NCBI GenBank assembly: GCA_016870675.1
Contig: VGAU01000147.1
Span: 1-5,068, forward strand
Length of the DNA stretch: 5,068 nucleotides
Reading direction: 5' to 3'
From: Actinomycetota bacterium
Lineage (GTDB): Bacteria > Actinomycetota > Humimicrobiia > Humimicrobiales > Humimicrobiaceae
Of the stretch, positions 4,950 to 5,068 are shown one piece after another. The position numbers and the translations under genes are program-made. Within the stretch, counting starts at the first letter, position 1; each line of letters starts with the position of its first letter. The notes below the pieces were generated by a model, which was not told the origin of the DNA, made no database searches, and was given only the letters and a program-made list of their open reading frames with translations.

Positions 4950-4971
4950 ACATTATCCAATAGAATAATGT
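4950..4971. promoter_or_regulatory. Palindrome upstream of the fourth ATPase start
   Basis: ACATTAT (4950-4956) and ATAATGT (4965-4971) form a perfect 7-bp inverted repeat with an 8-base spacer, 65 bp before the ATG at 5036. It is followed by TGTCACAATTGTCAC, a short direct repeat of TGTCAC around an ACAATTGT palindrome. No convincing -35/-10 pair was found between here and the ATG. The stretch 4972-5035 holds nothing else I recognise. The arms are short and AT-rich, so chance is possible. Confidence 0.35.
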
Positions 4972-5035
4972 CACAATTGTCACGAAATCCTAAGGAATAT
5001 TGATTTTTATCGCCAAGCTATAGCATGATTTGACT

Positions 5036-5068
5036 ATGAAAAGAGATATAGAAAAAAAATTATATGAT
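5036..5068 (+). pseudogene. Start of the fourth AAA/DUF4143 ATPase, running off the window end
   Basis: ATG 5036-5038 opens MKRDIEKKLYD, the same residues encoded by the first 31 bases of the window. There is no clear Shine-Dalgarno sequence just upstream (TAGCATGATTTGACT). If the window is circular this is the start of the truncated pseudogene at 1-208. If it is linear, a second, possibly intact copy continues beyond the end, so calling it broken depends on circularity. Confidence 0.55.
5038..5068. repeat. Terminal direct repeat, right copy (31 bp)
   Basis: Identical to bases 1-31 and in the same coding frame. Removing one copy and joining the ends gives a 5037-bp circle with a continuous reading frame through the joint. 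Confidence 0.9.

Noticed and set aside
4809..5003. Plus-strand open frame of 64 codons
   Set aside because: Opposite the rfbB remnant, which has a clear family match on the minus strand.
1..5068. CRISPR arrays, tRNA or rRNA genes, and replication iterons
   Set aside because: No regularly spaced repeats, no cloverleaf or conserved rRNA segments, and no tandem iterons or replication-initiator gene were seen.

Overview
This is an AT-rich bacterial window, about two-thirds A+T by eye. The gene promoters match the sigma-70 consensus closely (TTGACA-N16-TATAAT, TTGACA-N16-TATTAT and TTGAAA-N17-TATAAT). One gene has an AGAAGGA ribosome-binding site. These signals point to a bacterium rather than an archaeon, probably a low-GC anaerobe, but nothing here fixes the taxon.

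The window is almost entirely one kind of gene. Three complete, mutually divergent ATPases combine a P-loop AAA domain, a winged-helix region and a C-terminal DUF4143/PD-(D/E)XK-like nuclease domain (COG1373-type, AAA_14 plus DUF4143). They lie at 380-1648 (+), 1685-2878 (-) and 3372-4658 (-). The start of a fourth lies across the window ends: its ATG is at 5036 and its first codons are the last 33 bases, and bases 1-31 repeat 5038-5068 exactly and in the same reading frame. If the ends are joined, the window is a circle of 5037 bp, and the fourth ATPase is a pseudogene that stops soon after its Walker A motif. If the molecule is linear, two copies of this ATPase 5' end sit 5 kb apart.

Layout from left to right: decayed coding debris (1-270); promoter and three-half-site palindromic leader (281-365); ATPase 1; a 36-bp convergent gap; ATPase 2 on the other strand, with a leaderless-type promoter covered by a perfect 13-1-13 palindrome; a 490-bp region of remnants with a MazF/PemK-like toxin tail and two stem-loops sharing the same loop; ATPase 3 on the minus strand, with a TTG start and a promoter overlapped by a perfect 12-7-12 palindrome; the C-terminal tail of a dTDP-glucose 4,6-dehydratase (rfbB) remnant; and another palindrome ahead of the fourth ATPase.

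The most interesting pattern is that each intact ATPase gene has its own strong promoter and its own palindrome of unrelated sequence. The fourth also has a weaker palindrome upstream. Because these proteins carry an HTH-like region, I infer that each may be a self-contained, self-regulating cassette. The debris between the genes (toxin tail, sugar-nucleotide gene tail, repeat fragments) looks like an accessory or genomic-island setting. No replication, relaxase, integrase or intact transposase gene is visible.
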